Below are positions 28,413-42,800 of a stretch of 52,865 nucleotides of DNA, in pieces (within the stretch, counting starts at the first letter, position 1; the number at the start of each line of letters is the position of its first letter). This DNA is from Bacteroidales bacterium. GTDB taxonomy: Bacteria; Bacteroidota; Bacteroidia; Bacteroidales; UBA932. The position numbers were made by a program, and so were the translations under genes. A model generated the notes under the pieces. It was given only the letters and a program-made list of their open reading frames with translations. It was not told the origin of the DNA and searched no databases. The stretch covers positions 1 to 52,865 of the forward strand of contig JAFRPH010000018.1 in NCBI GenBank assembly GCA_017429205.1, given 5' to 3'.

Positions 28413-30080
28413 TCATTTCACGGCATAGGGGCCCACGGTGGTTCCGGTGAAACCGCCCGCGACGGCCGTAGAGAGGTAAGAAGCGTCGACACTGGCGAGG
28501 AGCGTCCGCATTTCCTTCCCGTCCACCGCATAGCCGAAACGGAAAGTGAGTCCGTCGTCGGAGGCGATGCACAGGTCCACGGTGTTGAAGGATTTCGGCA
28601 GGGCCTGGCTGGAGAGGGTCTCGCCGGACCGCTCGAGGGCGATGGCCGGCGCCCCGTCCACGAGGCACACTTTCAGGAAATACTGGTGCCGCTCGTCCTT
28701 GTACAGGAGCAGGCCCGCCGCCTCGCTCCCTTCCGGGGCGAAGCGCATCCGCGTGGAGGCGGAGAAAGCGTGGTGCTGCAGCCGGCGCAGGAGGAGGGCC
28801 GGCGTCTCGAACCGGGTGGCGCGCATCGGGGAACAGGTCAGTTCCAGCGCCCCGCCCTTCAAGGCATAGAGCCCGTCCGCAGGGCCGCGGAGCGTCATCC
28901 ACGCCATATCCAGCTTGTCACCGTCAAAGGAATCCTCCACGACAAAGTTGCCGAAGGAAGGCGTTCCTTCCACCCGGGTGCCGGGAACACGGACGAGAAC
29001 GGGAACGGTCTCCTCCCCTCCCAGGAAGTACGGGAAACCGTCTTCCGACCAGCGCACGGGCAGCAGGAACGTTTCCCGGCCCAGGTTCTCGAAGCCCTTT
29101 TCCGTGGGCCTGCAGCCCAGGAAAACGCCCCACCAGGCCCCGTCCGGGGTCTTCACGATGTCCGCGTGTCCCGTGCAGGTCACCGGAACCGGCCGGTCGG
29201 CCGCGAGGTGGCGCTGCGTGAGGATGGGATTCCGGTGCCAGGGCTTGTACTCTCCCATCGGGGAATCGGCCCGGAAGACCACCTCCGAATGCTGGTCCGA
29301 GGTGCCGCCTTCCGCGCACATCAGGAAATACTTCCCGTCGATCTTGTACAGGTGCGGGCCCTCGATCCAAATCGGCTTCGCGGCGGGGTCCACGCCCTTG
29401 TTCACGATGATTCTCCGCTCGCCGATCGTGCAGTCGTTCTCCACGTCGTACTCCACGATGCGGATCGTGCGATGGCCGTCATACTCGGGCTTGCCGCCCG
29501 GCGCATCGTCGTTGTTCACGATGTAGGCCGTGCCGTCGTCGTCGAAGAACAGGGACGGGTCGATGCCCTGGACCTGCGGCAGCAGGATCGGCTCCGACCA
29601 CGCGCCGAAGGGGTCCTGCGTCTTCACGAGGAAATTGCCCGTGCCCACGTTCGTGGTGATCATATAGTACGTCCGGTTCTTCGGATTGTACTTGATGTCC
29701 GGCGCATAGATGCCGCCGCTCGTGTGCTGGCGGCCGAGGCCCGTCAGCTGCGACGGGCGGTCCAGGACGTGGCCGACCTGCTTCCAGTTCACCAGGTCGC
29801 GGCTGTGGAAGAGCGGGACGCCCGGGAAATAGCTGAAGGTGGACGTGACCAGGAAATAGTCTCCCTCTCCGTTCGAGCAGAAGCTCGGATCGGAATACCA
29901 GCCCGGCAGGATGGGGTTGTACACCGCATCCTTCGTGGGCAGCGGATGCGCCTCATACACGGCGTCCCTGCCCTCGTACCGGAAACTCTCGAAGATGGCC
30001 ACTCCGGGAGATACGGCGGGCTTGCAGGACGCGAGGACAAGGCCCGCGGCCAGAGCTGGCAGGAGCTTGTTCATCGCCAC
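28413..30080 (-). CDS. GH43 lipoprotein with C-terminal concanavalin-like domain
   Basis: A 555-residue lipoprotein (VLASC, Cys19), start MAMNKLLPAL at 30080; the internal ATG at 30074 is also possible. The GH43 catalytic residues are Asp64 (GWYSDPSF), Asp174 (QGIDPSLFFDDDG) and Glu240 (WIEGPHLYKIDG). Other signs are APDIKYNPKNRTYYM and VTCTGHADIVKTPDGAWW, typical of exo-acting xylosidase/arabinofuranosidase groups. Residues about 370-555 are a GH43_C2-type sandwich starting at the VVEDSFDGDKLDMAWMTL stretch. The start directly follows the stop of the 30081 gene, so translation is coupled. Confidence 0.88.
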   Translation of the reverse strand: MAMNKLLPALAAGLVLASCKPAVSPGVAIFESFRYEGRDAVYEAHPLPTKDAVYNPILPGWYSDPSFCSNGEGDYFLVTSTFSYFPGVPLFHSRDLVNWKQVGHVLDRPSQLTGLGRQHTSGGIYAPDIKYNPKNRTYYMITTNVGTGNFLVKTQDPFGAWSEPILLPQVQGIDPSLFFDDDGTAYIVNNDDAPGGKPEYDGHRTIRIVEYDVENDCTIGERRIIVNKGVDPAAKPIWIEGPHLYKIDGKYFLMCAEGGTSDQHSEVVFRADSPMGEYKPWHRNPILTQRHLAADRPVPVTCTGHADIVKTPDGAWWGVFLGCRPTEKGFENLGRETFLLPVRWSEDGFPYFLGGEETVPVLVRVPGTRVEGTPSFGNFVVEDSFDGDKLDMAWMTLRGPADGLYALKGGALELTCSPMRATRFETPALLLRRLQHHAFSASTRMRFAPEGSEAAGLLLYKDERHQYFLKVCLVDGAPAIALERSGETLSSQALPKSFNTVDLCIASDDGLTFRFGYAVDGKEMRTLLASVDASYLSTAVAGGFTGTTVGPYAVK

Positions 30081-31436
30081 TTACTTGAAGGAGATCCAGT
30101 CTACGTCAAGGTCCTTGCCTTCGTCCACGATGAGTTTGATGTTCTGGTTGCCCGTGAGCGGGGTCTCGAACGGGAACTCCACCTCCTTCCAGTCCTTGGA
30201 GGCCGGGAGGTCGAAGGTGCCGACGATCTTTTCGTCCCGGGTCTGGAAAGAGACCTTGGACGGCGCGGCGCTGCGGATGCGGAAGACGGCCTTGGTCGGC
30301 GCAGTCTCGCCGAAGTTGATGTCGTCGTAGCGGACCCAGGTGTTTCCGCGGGCGAAGTGGATGTAGAAGCCCTCGAACGGGTTCGCCGCATCCAGCAAGT
30401 CGTCATAGACGCCATAGTGATAGACGGCGCTGTAGCGGTCCATCTGGATGTGGTCCGTGGCCTTGGTCTCGCCCACGCCGCGGAGGGTCGGGGTGACCTG
30501 CTCGATGGTGCCGTCCGGGAGGAAGGAGATCTTGTCGATGCGCACCGAACGGTTCTTGTCGAAGTTCGGAGAATAGTCGTTGTGGTGATAGAACAGATAC
30601 CACTGGCCCTTGTAGTTCACGATGGAATGATGGTTCGTCCAGCACTCGTTCTGGGAACGCTCCATGATGATGCCCTTGTACTCGTAGGGGCCCATCGGGT
30701 TCTTGCTCATCGCATAGGCGAGCACCTCGGTGTTCTCCTTCACGTACGGATAGGTCAGGTAGAAGTTGCCGTCCTTTTCAAAGGCGAAGGGGCCCTCCGC
30801 CTGGCGGCTGGGCAGCCCCTGGAGGCAGTTGACGCCGACCATTTCCATCTCGCGGTTGCCCCACTTCATGGTCGTCTTGGGGTTGTCGTCAGCGAGTTTC
30901 TTCATGCTGGGATCGAGCTTGGCGCAACGGCCGTTGCCCCAGAAGATGTAAGCGTTGCCGTCGGAGGCCTGAAGCACGCAGGGGTCGATGCCGTTGATGC
31001 CCTCGATGGGCTCCGGTTCGGGAATGTACGGTCCCTCGGGACGGTCCGCGACGGCCACGCCCACCGCGAAGCCGCGGCCCTTGGAGGCGTTCGGGAAATA
31101 GAAATAGTACTTGCCATCCTTCTCGACGCAGTCGGGCGCCCACATCGAATACCCCTGGGGATTGCCCCAAGGCACGTCTTTCTGGTCCAGGATCACGCCG
31201 TGGTCCGTCCAGTTCACGAGGTCCTCGGAGGAGAAGACATGATAGTCCTCCATGCAGAACCATTTGCGCTCGGGCTCCACCGGGCTGATGATGTCGTGCG
31301 AGGGGAAGAGGTACACTTTCCCGTTGAAGACGCGGGCGGTGGGGTCGGCGGAGTACAGGCCCTTGATGACGGGGTTCTGGGCGAAGAGGCCGCAGGAAAG
31401 CAGCAGAGCGGCGATGGGGAGGAGGAACCGTTTCAT
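30081..31436 (-). CDS. GH43 enzyme with C-terminal CBM6-like module
   Basis: A 451-residue secreted protein (signal 1-20, CGLFAQ). The GH43 triad is Asp31 (YSADPTARV), Asp151 (NGIDPCVL) and Glu214 (QAEGPFAF). YFPNASKGRGFAVGVAVADR and WTNHHSIVNYKGQWYLFYH are consistent with an exo-acting arabinofuranosidase or xylosidase. Residues about 320-451 resemble CBM6 but lack a complete AETM start (GNTWVRYDDINFG, then VDWISFK at the end). The opening NPVIKGLYSADP resembles both halves of the double enzyme at 19920, so these proteins belong to one group. It lies 7 bases from the upstream esterase stop. Confidence 0.88.
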   Translation of the reverse strand: MKRFLLPIAALLLSCGLFAQNPVIKGLYSADPTARVFNGKVYLFPSHDIISPVEPERKWFCMEDYHVFSSEDLVNWTDHGVILDQKDVPWGNPQGYSMWAPDCVEKDGKYYFYFPNASKGRGFAVGVAVADRPEGPYIPEPEPIEGINGIDPCVLQASDGNAYIFWGNGRCAKLDPSMKKLADDNPKTTMKWGNREMEMVGVNCLQGLPSRQAEGPFAFEKDGNFYLTYPYVKENTEVLAYAMSKNPMGPYEYKGIIMERSQNECWTNHHSIVNYKGQWYLFYHHNDYSPNFDKNRSVRIDKISFLPDGTIEQVTPTLRGVGETKATDHIQMDRYSAVYHYGVYDDLLDAANPFEGFYIHFARGNTWVRYDDINFGETAPTKAVFRIRSAAPSKVSFQTRDEKIVGTFDLPASKDWKEVEFPFETPLTGNQNIKLIVDEGKDLDVDWISFK

Positions 31437-31443
31437 ACGATGC

Positions 31444-36420
<4,977 letters not shown>

Positions 36421-36433
36421 TTCGCAAATCATA

Positions 36434-39400
36434 TTAGAAGGTCAGGTTGACACCAAGGATGAGCTTCTGCATCGTCGGGTAGGAACCCCAGTCGAGGCCG
36501 GCGCCGGTGGTGTTATTGGTGGAAGCCGTCTCAGGATCGAGGCCGGGATACTTGGTGAAGGTGAAGAAGTCGTCGAGCGACACATAGAAGCGGAGGTTCG
36601 AGATCGCGACCTTGCGGGTGATGCGGGCGGGCAGGGTGTAGCCCAGCTGCAGCTGCTTGATGCGGAAGTAGTCGCCCTTGAACAGGTTGGCCGTGGAGGA
36701 CCAATAGATGTAGTTGCCGACGACCTTGCTCGGATGCGGCAGCTTGCCGTTCGGGTTCTCCGGCGTGTTGGAGTTGTCCAGGTACCACTTCAGGTTGTTC
36801 TTGAAACCGGTACGGTGGAGGACCGGGAGGATGGAGTTTCCGCCGGCGCCGGCGCCGAAGATGGCGAGGTCGAAGCCTCTCCAGTTCAGGTTCACGTTGA
36901 TGCCATAGGTGAATTTGGGCGTGCCCTGTCCGATGTATTGCATGTCATCGGTGCTGACCTGGTCGACGACCTCGCCGGCCTTGTTCCGGTACAGGGGATT
37001 GCCCTCGGCGTCCATTCCTTCATAGATATAACCGTTCAGGTACCACACCGGGAAACCGGGCTCGAAGGCGGTACGGATCTGGTAGTTCGTGGAGGAAGCG
37101 TCCGAGCGGTAGCTCGGAGCGGCGCCCTCGGCGAGGGAGACGACTTCGTTGTGCAGGGAGGAGAAGTTCGCGTTCACGGCGTAGCCGAAATCGCCGATCT
37201 GGTCCTTCCAGCCGAGTTCGAATTCCAAACCGGTGTTGAGGATGTTACCACCGTTGGCCATGGTGCTGCTCACACCCAGCTCCGGCGGAACGGAGACGGA
37301 GAACAGCAGGTCCTTCGTCTGCTTGTTGAAGTAGTCCACGCCGAAGGTCAGGCGGTTGTTGAACAGGCGGGCGTCAAGACCCAGGTCCCACTGCTCGGAC
37401 TTCTCCCAGCGCAGGTTCGTGTTCGGAAGGCCGCTCGGAGCGGAGCCGTACTGGACACCGTTGTCCACCACGTCGAACTGATACCAGGCGGACGTTCCCT
37501 TGTTGATGGTCGCCGCATAGGGATAGCCGCCCAGCACGGAGATGTTACCGTTGCGGCCCCAGGAAGCGCGGAGCTTGAGGAAATTGAAGACATCGGTGTT
37601 GATGTTCTCCTTGAAGAAGCGCTCGTTGCTGACCGTCCAGCCCGCGGAGAAGGACGGGAAGTAGCCCCAGCGGTTGTAGGCGGGAAGCTTGGAGGAGTCG
37701 AACGCATCGGCGCGGAAGTTGGCCTGGAAGCTGTAACGGTTGTCAAAGTTCCAGATCAGACGGCCGAAGTACGAGAGGGACGCGGACTTGCTCGGAGAGT
37801 TGCTGATGTCCTTGGAGGCGTCGTCCAGCACATAGGAAAGGTAGCGGAAGTTCTCCTCGTAGGAAGGAAGCAGTTCCTTGGGATCGTCACCGACGGGCGT
37901 GGCCTTCGCGCTGGCGCTCACGTTGTCGCTGTTGCTCTCGCGGTAGGACATACCGCCCATCACCGTGAAGTTGTGCTTGCCCAGGTTGAAGATGTAGTTC
38001 GCGAAGTTCTCCCACTGATAGTAGAAGCCCGTGTTCGCGCCCGCGGAAATGCTGTAGCTGTCGTTGGAGCCACGGCCGCCGATGTAATAAGGGGCGGTAT
38101 AGCTGTGGGAAGAGCTCTGCGAAATCCGGTAACCGAAACGGGAAGTGACGGTCAGGCCCTTGATCGGCATGAAGTTCGCGAAGAGGGTGCCGTTGATGTT
38201 GAAACCGCCGTTGGAGCCGTCGGACATGTCGCGCTTGGCAAGCGCGGTACCTTCCATGTCGGAGTACTTCGTATTGGCGAACCAGCCCTTCTCGTCACCG
38301 AGGAAGCGGTACGGAGGGACGGTCTTGTCTCCGGCCATCACCTGGTCGTACTTCGTCTTGACGTCGATCGAGAACTCGGAGGGATCGGTCCAGTAGACCG
38401 GGGTCAGCGGGTCCATCAGGAGCATCTGCTCGAAGGAGGAGGTGTAACCCTGCTGGGAAACGCTCTTCGTGGACCACTTCTCGATGGAAGTGTTGGTACC
38501 CACCTGCAGCCACTTGAAGAGGTTGTAGTCGGCGTTGATCTGCGCGGTCAGACGCTTGTAGACGTCCTTGTCGCCCTTGACGACACCGTTGTCGTTGACA
38601 TAGTTGAGCGCGGTGAAGAAGTGGCCGTTCTTGTTACCGCCGGAGAAGCTCAGCGAGTGCTGCTGGCTCCAGGTCGGCTCCATGAAACCGGAGATCCAGT
38701 CCTGGTCGATCACACCGTTCTCATAATAAGGGTGGGAGTAGTCGAAGCGCTGGAGGTTCACGTCCACGTCGTTGTCACCCACTTCAAGCCGCATGTACTT
38801 GAGGAAGTCGGCACGGTTCATCACCGGACGCTTGGTGTAGTTCTGCAGGATGGCCTTGGCGGTGTAGTTCACGGTAGCCGTGCCTTCGGAACCGCTCTTC
38901 GTGGTCACGAGGACGACACCGTTACCGGCCTCGGCGCCGTAGATGGCGGCGGAGGCGGCATCCTTCAGGATCTCGATGGACTCGATCATCGAAGGCTCGA
39001 TGTACTGGATGCTGGAGACCTGCAGGCCGTCCACGATGTACAGCGGGGAGAGGTTGCCACCATTGGAGGAGTAACCACGGACGCGGATGTCAGCGCCGCT
39101 GCCCGGAGCACCGTTCGCGAGGACGTGCACACCGGCGGCCTTGCCCTGGAGGGCGTGGGCCGCATCGACGGTGGACAGGTTCTTGAGGGACTCCTCACGG
39201 ACCGAAGCCACGGCGCCGGTGAGGTCGCTCTTCTTCTGCACACCGTAACCGATGACCACCGTCTCGTCCAGGAATTCGGTGTTCTCCGCGAGGACGAAGC
39301 GGAAGGTGGTCTGGTTCCCGACGGCGACCGTCTGGTCGGAGTAGCCGATGCAGGAGACGTTGATGGAAGCGCCCGCAGGGACATTGAGACGGAAAGCTCC

Positions 39401-39592
39401 GTTCACGTCAGTCACTGCGCCGATGGAAGAGTTGCCGACCACGACAACAGCCGCCCCGATCACCGGAGCGCCGCTCTCGTCGACAACCGTTCCGCTGATG
39501 GCGCGGTTCTGGGCGGTCGCAACCGTTCCCAGGAGGCCCGCTGCGACGATCATCACAGCGGCGGCCATTCTTGCAAAAAATTGCCTTGTCAT
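36434..39592 (-). CDS. SusC-like TonB-dependent outer-membrane transporter (right-hand pair)
   Basis: A 1052-residue transporter. The ATG at 39592 (MTRQFFARMAAAVMIVAAGL) begins a signal peptide ending VATAQ. A carboxypeptidase-regulatory-like domain (about 28-90; ISGTVVDESGAPVIGAAVVV) precedes the plug (VVIGYGVQKKSDLTGAVASV; DIRVRGYSSNGGNLSPLYIV; LKDAASAAIYGAEAGNGVVL). The barrel ends QKLILGVNLTF. The longer frame to 39691 would run over the -7 element at 39657, which rules that start out. It is the first gene of the nine-gene (-) operon and divergent from the hybrid sensor. Confidence 0.96.
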   Translation of the reverse strand: MTRQFFARMAAAVMIVAAGLLGTVATAQNRAISGTVVDESGAPVIGAAVVVVGNSSIGAVTDVNGAFRLNVPAGASINVSCIGYSDQTVAVGNQTTFRFVLAENTEFLDETVVIGYGVQKKSDLTGAVASVREESLKNLSTVDAAHALQGKAAGVHVLANGAPGSGADIRVRGYSSNGGNLSPLYIVDGLQVSSIQYIEPSMIESIEILKDAASAAIYGAEAGNGVVLVTTKSGSEGTATVNYTAKAILQNYTKRPVMNRADFLKYMRLEVGDNDVDVNLQRFDYSHPYYENGVIDQDWISGFMEPTWSQQHSLSFSGGNKNGHFFTALNYVNDNGVVKGDKDVYKRLTAQINADYNLFKWLQVGTNTSIEKWSTKSVSQQGYTSSFEQMLLMDPLTPVYWTDPSEFSIDVKTKYDQVMAGDKTVPPYRFLGDEKGWFANTKYSDMEGTALAKRDMSDGSNGGFNINGTLFANFMPIKGLTVTSRFGYRISQSSSHSYTAPYYIGGRGSNDSYSISAGANTGFYYQWENFANYIFNLGKHNFTVMGGMSYRESNSDNVSASAKATPVGDDPKELLPSYEENFRYLSYVLDDASKDISNSPSKSASLSYFGRLIWNFDNRYSFQANFRADAFDSSKLPAYNRWGYFPSFSAGWTVSNERFFKENINTDVFNFLKLRASWGRNGNISVLGGYPYAATINKGTSAWYQFDVVDNGVQYGSAPSGLPNTNLRWEKSEQWDLGLDARLFNNRLTFGVDYFNKQTKDLLFSVSVPPELGVSSTMANGGNILNTGLEFELGWKDQIGDFGYAVNANFSSLHNEVVSLAEGAAPSYRSDASSTNYQIRTAFEPGFPVWYLNGYIYEGMDAEGNPLYRNKAGEVVDQVSTDDMQYIGQGTPKFTYGINVNLNWRGFDLAIFGAGAGGNSILPVLHRTGFKNNLKWYLDNSNTPENPNGKLPHPSKVVGNYIYWSSTANLFKGDYFRIKQLQLGYTLPARITRKVAISNLRFYVSLDDFFTFTKYPGLDPETASTNNTTGAGLDWGSYPTMQKLILGVNLTF

Positions 39593-39656
39593 AAAAGCGT
39601 TGATTTGGTTGGTTAAATTATGGTTGTAAAAAGTTTTGTGCTTATGCAGCCGAGGG

Positions 39657-39664
39657 CAAATGTA
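39657..39664 (-). promoter_or_regulatory. -7 element of the right-hand SusC operon
   Basis: On the minus strand TACATTTG matches TAnnTTTG, 65 bases upstream of the SusC ATG. TTTG at 39692-39689 (minus) is a possible -33, with a 24-base spacer that is longer than usual. A tandem 11-bp repeat lies further upstream at 39716-39737. Confidence 0.5.
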
Positions 39665-39698
39665 CCCTTTTATATAGGTGGAGACTTTCAAAACGCGA

Positions 39699-39739
39699 CC
39701 GAAATCGGAAACAAATCAATCAATTCTCAATCATTTCGG
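39699..39739. promoter_or_regulatory. inverted repeat CCGAAAT/ATTTCGG framing the tandem repeat
   Basis: CCGAAAT (39699-39705) and ATTTCGG (39733-39739) are exact inverted copies 27 bases apart, in the gap between the divergent SusC operon and the hybrid sensor. The arrangement fits an operator region. Chance cannot be excluded for a 7-bp pair. Confidence 0.35.
39716..39737. repeat. tandem 11-bp direct repeat, candidate AraC-type operator
   Basis: TCAATCAATTC (39716-39726) is followed directly by TCAATCATTTC (39727-39737), 10 of 11 bases identical, so equal bases are one helical turn apart. AraC domains of hybrid sensors commonly bind direct repeats upstream of SusC promoters. This repeat lies about 50 bases upstream of the SusC -7 element. 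Confidence 0.5.
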
Positions 39740-39795
39740 ACCCACACCCATCCTTTTGGAAGATTTTTAACATCCTATGAACGGATTTTAAAAGA

Positions 39796-39803
39796 TATTT
39801 TTG
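39796..39803 (+). promoter_or_regulatory. -7 element of the hybrid two-component sensor
   Basis: TATTTTTG matches TAnnTTTG, 28 bases before the ATG at 39831. It covers the TTG at 39801, so the frame from that codon is not the true start. Confidence 0.45.
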
Positions 39804-39830
39804 CTACCTTGCAACGCCAAAGAACGAATA

Positions 39831-42800
39831 ATGAAAAGAGCGCTCCTGTTTGTCATTCTTCTCTCGTCCGTCCTCCTGGGACGGGCGCAGAACACCCATA
39901 CCCAGTTCCGGAATTTCAGCACCGACGACGGCCTGCCCGACAATTCGGTGCGGGCCATCTTCCAGGACAGCTACGGCCTTATATGGTTATGTACGCGCGA
40001 AGGAATCTGTATGTACGACGGCCTGCATTTCAAGCAGCTGGAGGACCCTTCCTGCGACATCCTGGGCGGCCTGGCGATGAGCCTCGCCGAGGACCCGCAG
40101 CACCGGCTCTGGTTCATCACCACGCGCGGTATCGGCTTCCACGACCTCACGACCGGGGAAACCCGCACCGTACACCGCAACACCTCCGGCGGCCTCATCG
40201 GCGCGGCCGACATAGCCGTGGACCGCAACGGGATGGTCTGGTTCGCGAACGAGGACATCTTCTGCTGGGATCCCGCGCGCGAGACGCTCGTGGACTACTC
40301 CCCCATCGCCCTGTTCCACAGCAACACGGTCGAGGCCGACAGCAACGGCACCATCTGGTTCCTCGCCACGAACGGCGACCTGTACCGCTTCAACACCATC
40401 GGCGGCAGCTTCGAGCGGATCACCAGCGGAGCGGGAGAGCGCTTTTCCCGGCAGGACATCGTCTCGGACGGGGCGGGCCATATGCTTTCCTCCGCCCCCG
40501 GCGGCATCGTCCTCAGCACCGACATCTTCACCAACGTCACCACGACGCTCTACCGGACCGACGCCGGTGAAATCCGCTGCATCGTCCCCGAACGCGGCGG
40601 ACGCTGCTGGCTGGGCACCGACCACGGCATCATCCGCGTGGACGGCGACCGCCGCCAGGTCTTCACCCACGACCGGTCGGACCCGGACTCCATCGCCGGC
40701 GAGGACATCTGGTCGATGCTCCTGGACCGCCAGGGGAACCTCTGGGCGGGGATGTTCTACAACGGCCTGGCCCTGCACCGCAACCCCCGGAACCGTGTGT
40801 TCCGGCACCTCGGCCGCCGCTCCGGCGGGGATTTGCCCGGAGACATGATCCGGCCGGTCGTCGCCGTGGACGACAGCCACATCCTGGCGGGCGCCGAGGA
40901 CGGCGGCCTGTCGCTGATCAACCTCACGGACAACTCCGTCGAAGACCTCACCTTCCCCGGGCCGAGCGGCGCGCCCGTCAACATCCAGGGCCTCTGCCTG
41001 GACGGGGACGACCTCTGGATCGCCACCTTCGGAAACGGCGTGTACCGGATGGATTTCCCGAGCCGGAAACTCCGGAAGAACTACCTGTCCGACCTGTCCG
41101 CCGCCACGGTCGCCCGCACCCTCGGCGGCGACATCTACCTGGGGACGACCGCCGGCCTGTACCGGTACGACCGGGCGGAGGACCGCTTCCAGTCCTGCCC
41201 CGAGTTCGGCGGCAGTTTCATCCACGCCCTGTACGAGGATTCGCGGGGCACGCTCTGGGTGGGCACGTACGGCAGCGGCCTGTGGACCGAAAAAGACGGG
41301 GTTTACAAGCATATCACCCAGAATGACAAGGAGTTCGGACTCGCCTCCGACTACATCACCTGCATCCGCGAGGACAGCCGCCACCGGCTGTGGGTCCTGA
41401 CGGAGACGGGCGGCGCCTGCTTCGCCGGAATGGACGAGATCGCCTCCGGGAACTTCCGGTTCCGGTCCCTCTCCCGCCGCAACGGACTCCCCTCCTCCAT
41501 CGCCTGCTGCATCCTGGAAGACCTGGACCAGGTCCTCTGGCTCACCACCACCCACGGCATCGTGAAGCTCGACCCCGACGACCTGTCCATCCGCGAGATC
41601 TACCAGGAGGAGCACGGAAACACGATGAACCAGTATTCCTACGGTTCCGCCTGTTCCACATCCAGCGGCAGGCTGTTCTTCGGTACGAGCCGCGGCCTGG
41701 TCGGCTTCACCCCGCCGGAGCGCAGCAACCGGGAGCCGCTGAAGCTGTACATCACCGAAATCTCCGCCAGCGGCCCCGGCCTCATCTACTCTGTGACCGA
41801 GGAAGGGAAATCCACCTTGCACACGCAGAAAGTTCGTCTCCGCTACAAGGACCTCTCCTCCCTGACCATCCGCTATGCCGCCCCGGACTTCCAGTCCTCC
41901 CGGACCGGCCTGTTCCGGACCGTCCTGGAAGGCAAGCGGCGCTCCATCCAGAGCTACTCCTCCACCGGCGAGACCACCTACACGGACCTCGCGCCCGGGA
42001 GATACCAGTTCCGCGTGAACGGCGTGGGCAACCGCCGGGAAGCCTACCGGGCCCTGGACATTGAAATCCGCCCGCCGCTGTACCGGTCCGTCGCCGCGTT
42101 CATCCTCTACGCCCTGGCGGCCCTCCTGATCCTGGGAATCCTGGCGCGGCAGTGGGACCACATCCGCCAGATGCGGATGTCGCGCGAGGTCGAGAAACTC
42201 CAGACCGAGCAGCAGAAAGAGCTCTACGACGCCAAGATCAACTTCTTCACGAACATCACCCACGAGATCCGCACCCCGCTGTCCCTGATCAAGATGCCGC
42301 TGGACAAGATCATCTCCAGCGGGAACTACACGGAGAGCAACCGGCAGGAACTGCTCACGATGCAGGCCAACGCCGAGCGGCTCCTGAGCCTGACGAACCA
42401 GCTCCTGGACCTGCGGAAGATGGAGAAGATGGAGGTGAAGCCCACGTTCCTCCCGAACGATCTCGCCGCCCTCCTGCGGAAGACCTGCGAACGCTTCGTC
42501 CCGGTGGCGAAGGACCAGCACATCCAAATGGACGTTTCCCTGCCGGAGACCCCCTTCATGGTGGACTGCGCGCGGGAAATGGTCGAGAAGATCGTCGGAA
42601 ATCTGCTTTCCAACGCCTGCAAGTACGGAAACGGGCACGTCCGGGTGGCGCTGGAGCCGCAGCCGGACGGCGAGCGCGTCCGCGTCCGCGTGGACAGCAA
42701 CGGCGAGCGGATCCTGGAAGAGGACGCCGACCATATCTTCGAGAAATTCTACCAGGGCAGCCTCGCCCGGCAGGGCAAGGGGACCGGGCTCGGCCTTCCC

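Noticed and set aside
28413..28418. Possible frameshift between adjacent GH43 genes 28413 and 30081
   Set aside because: Each has its own signal sequence and complete catalytic triad, so they are separate genes with abutting ends.
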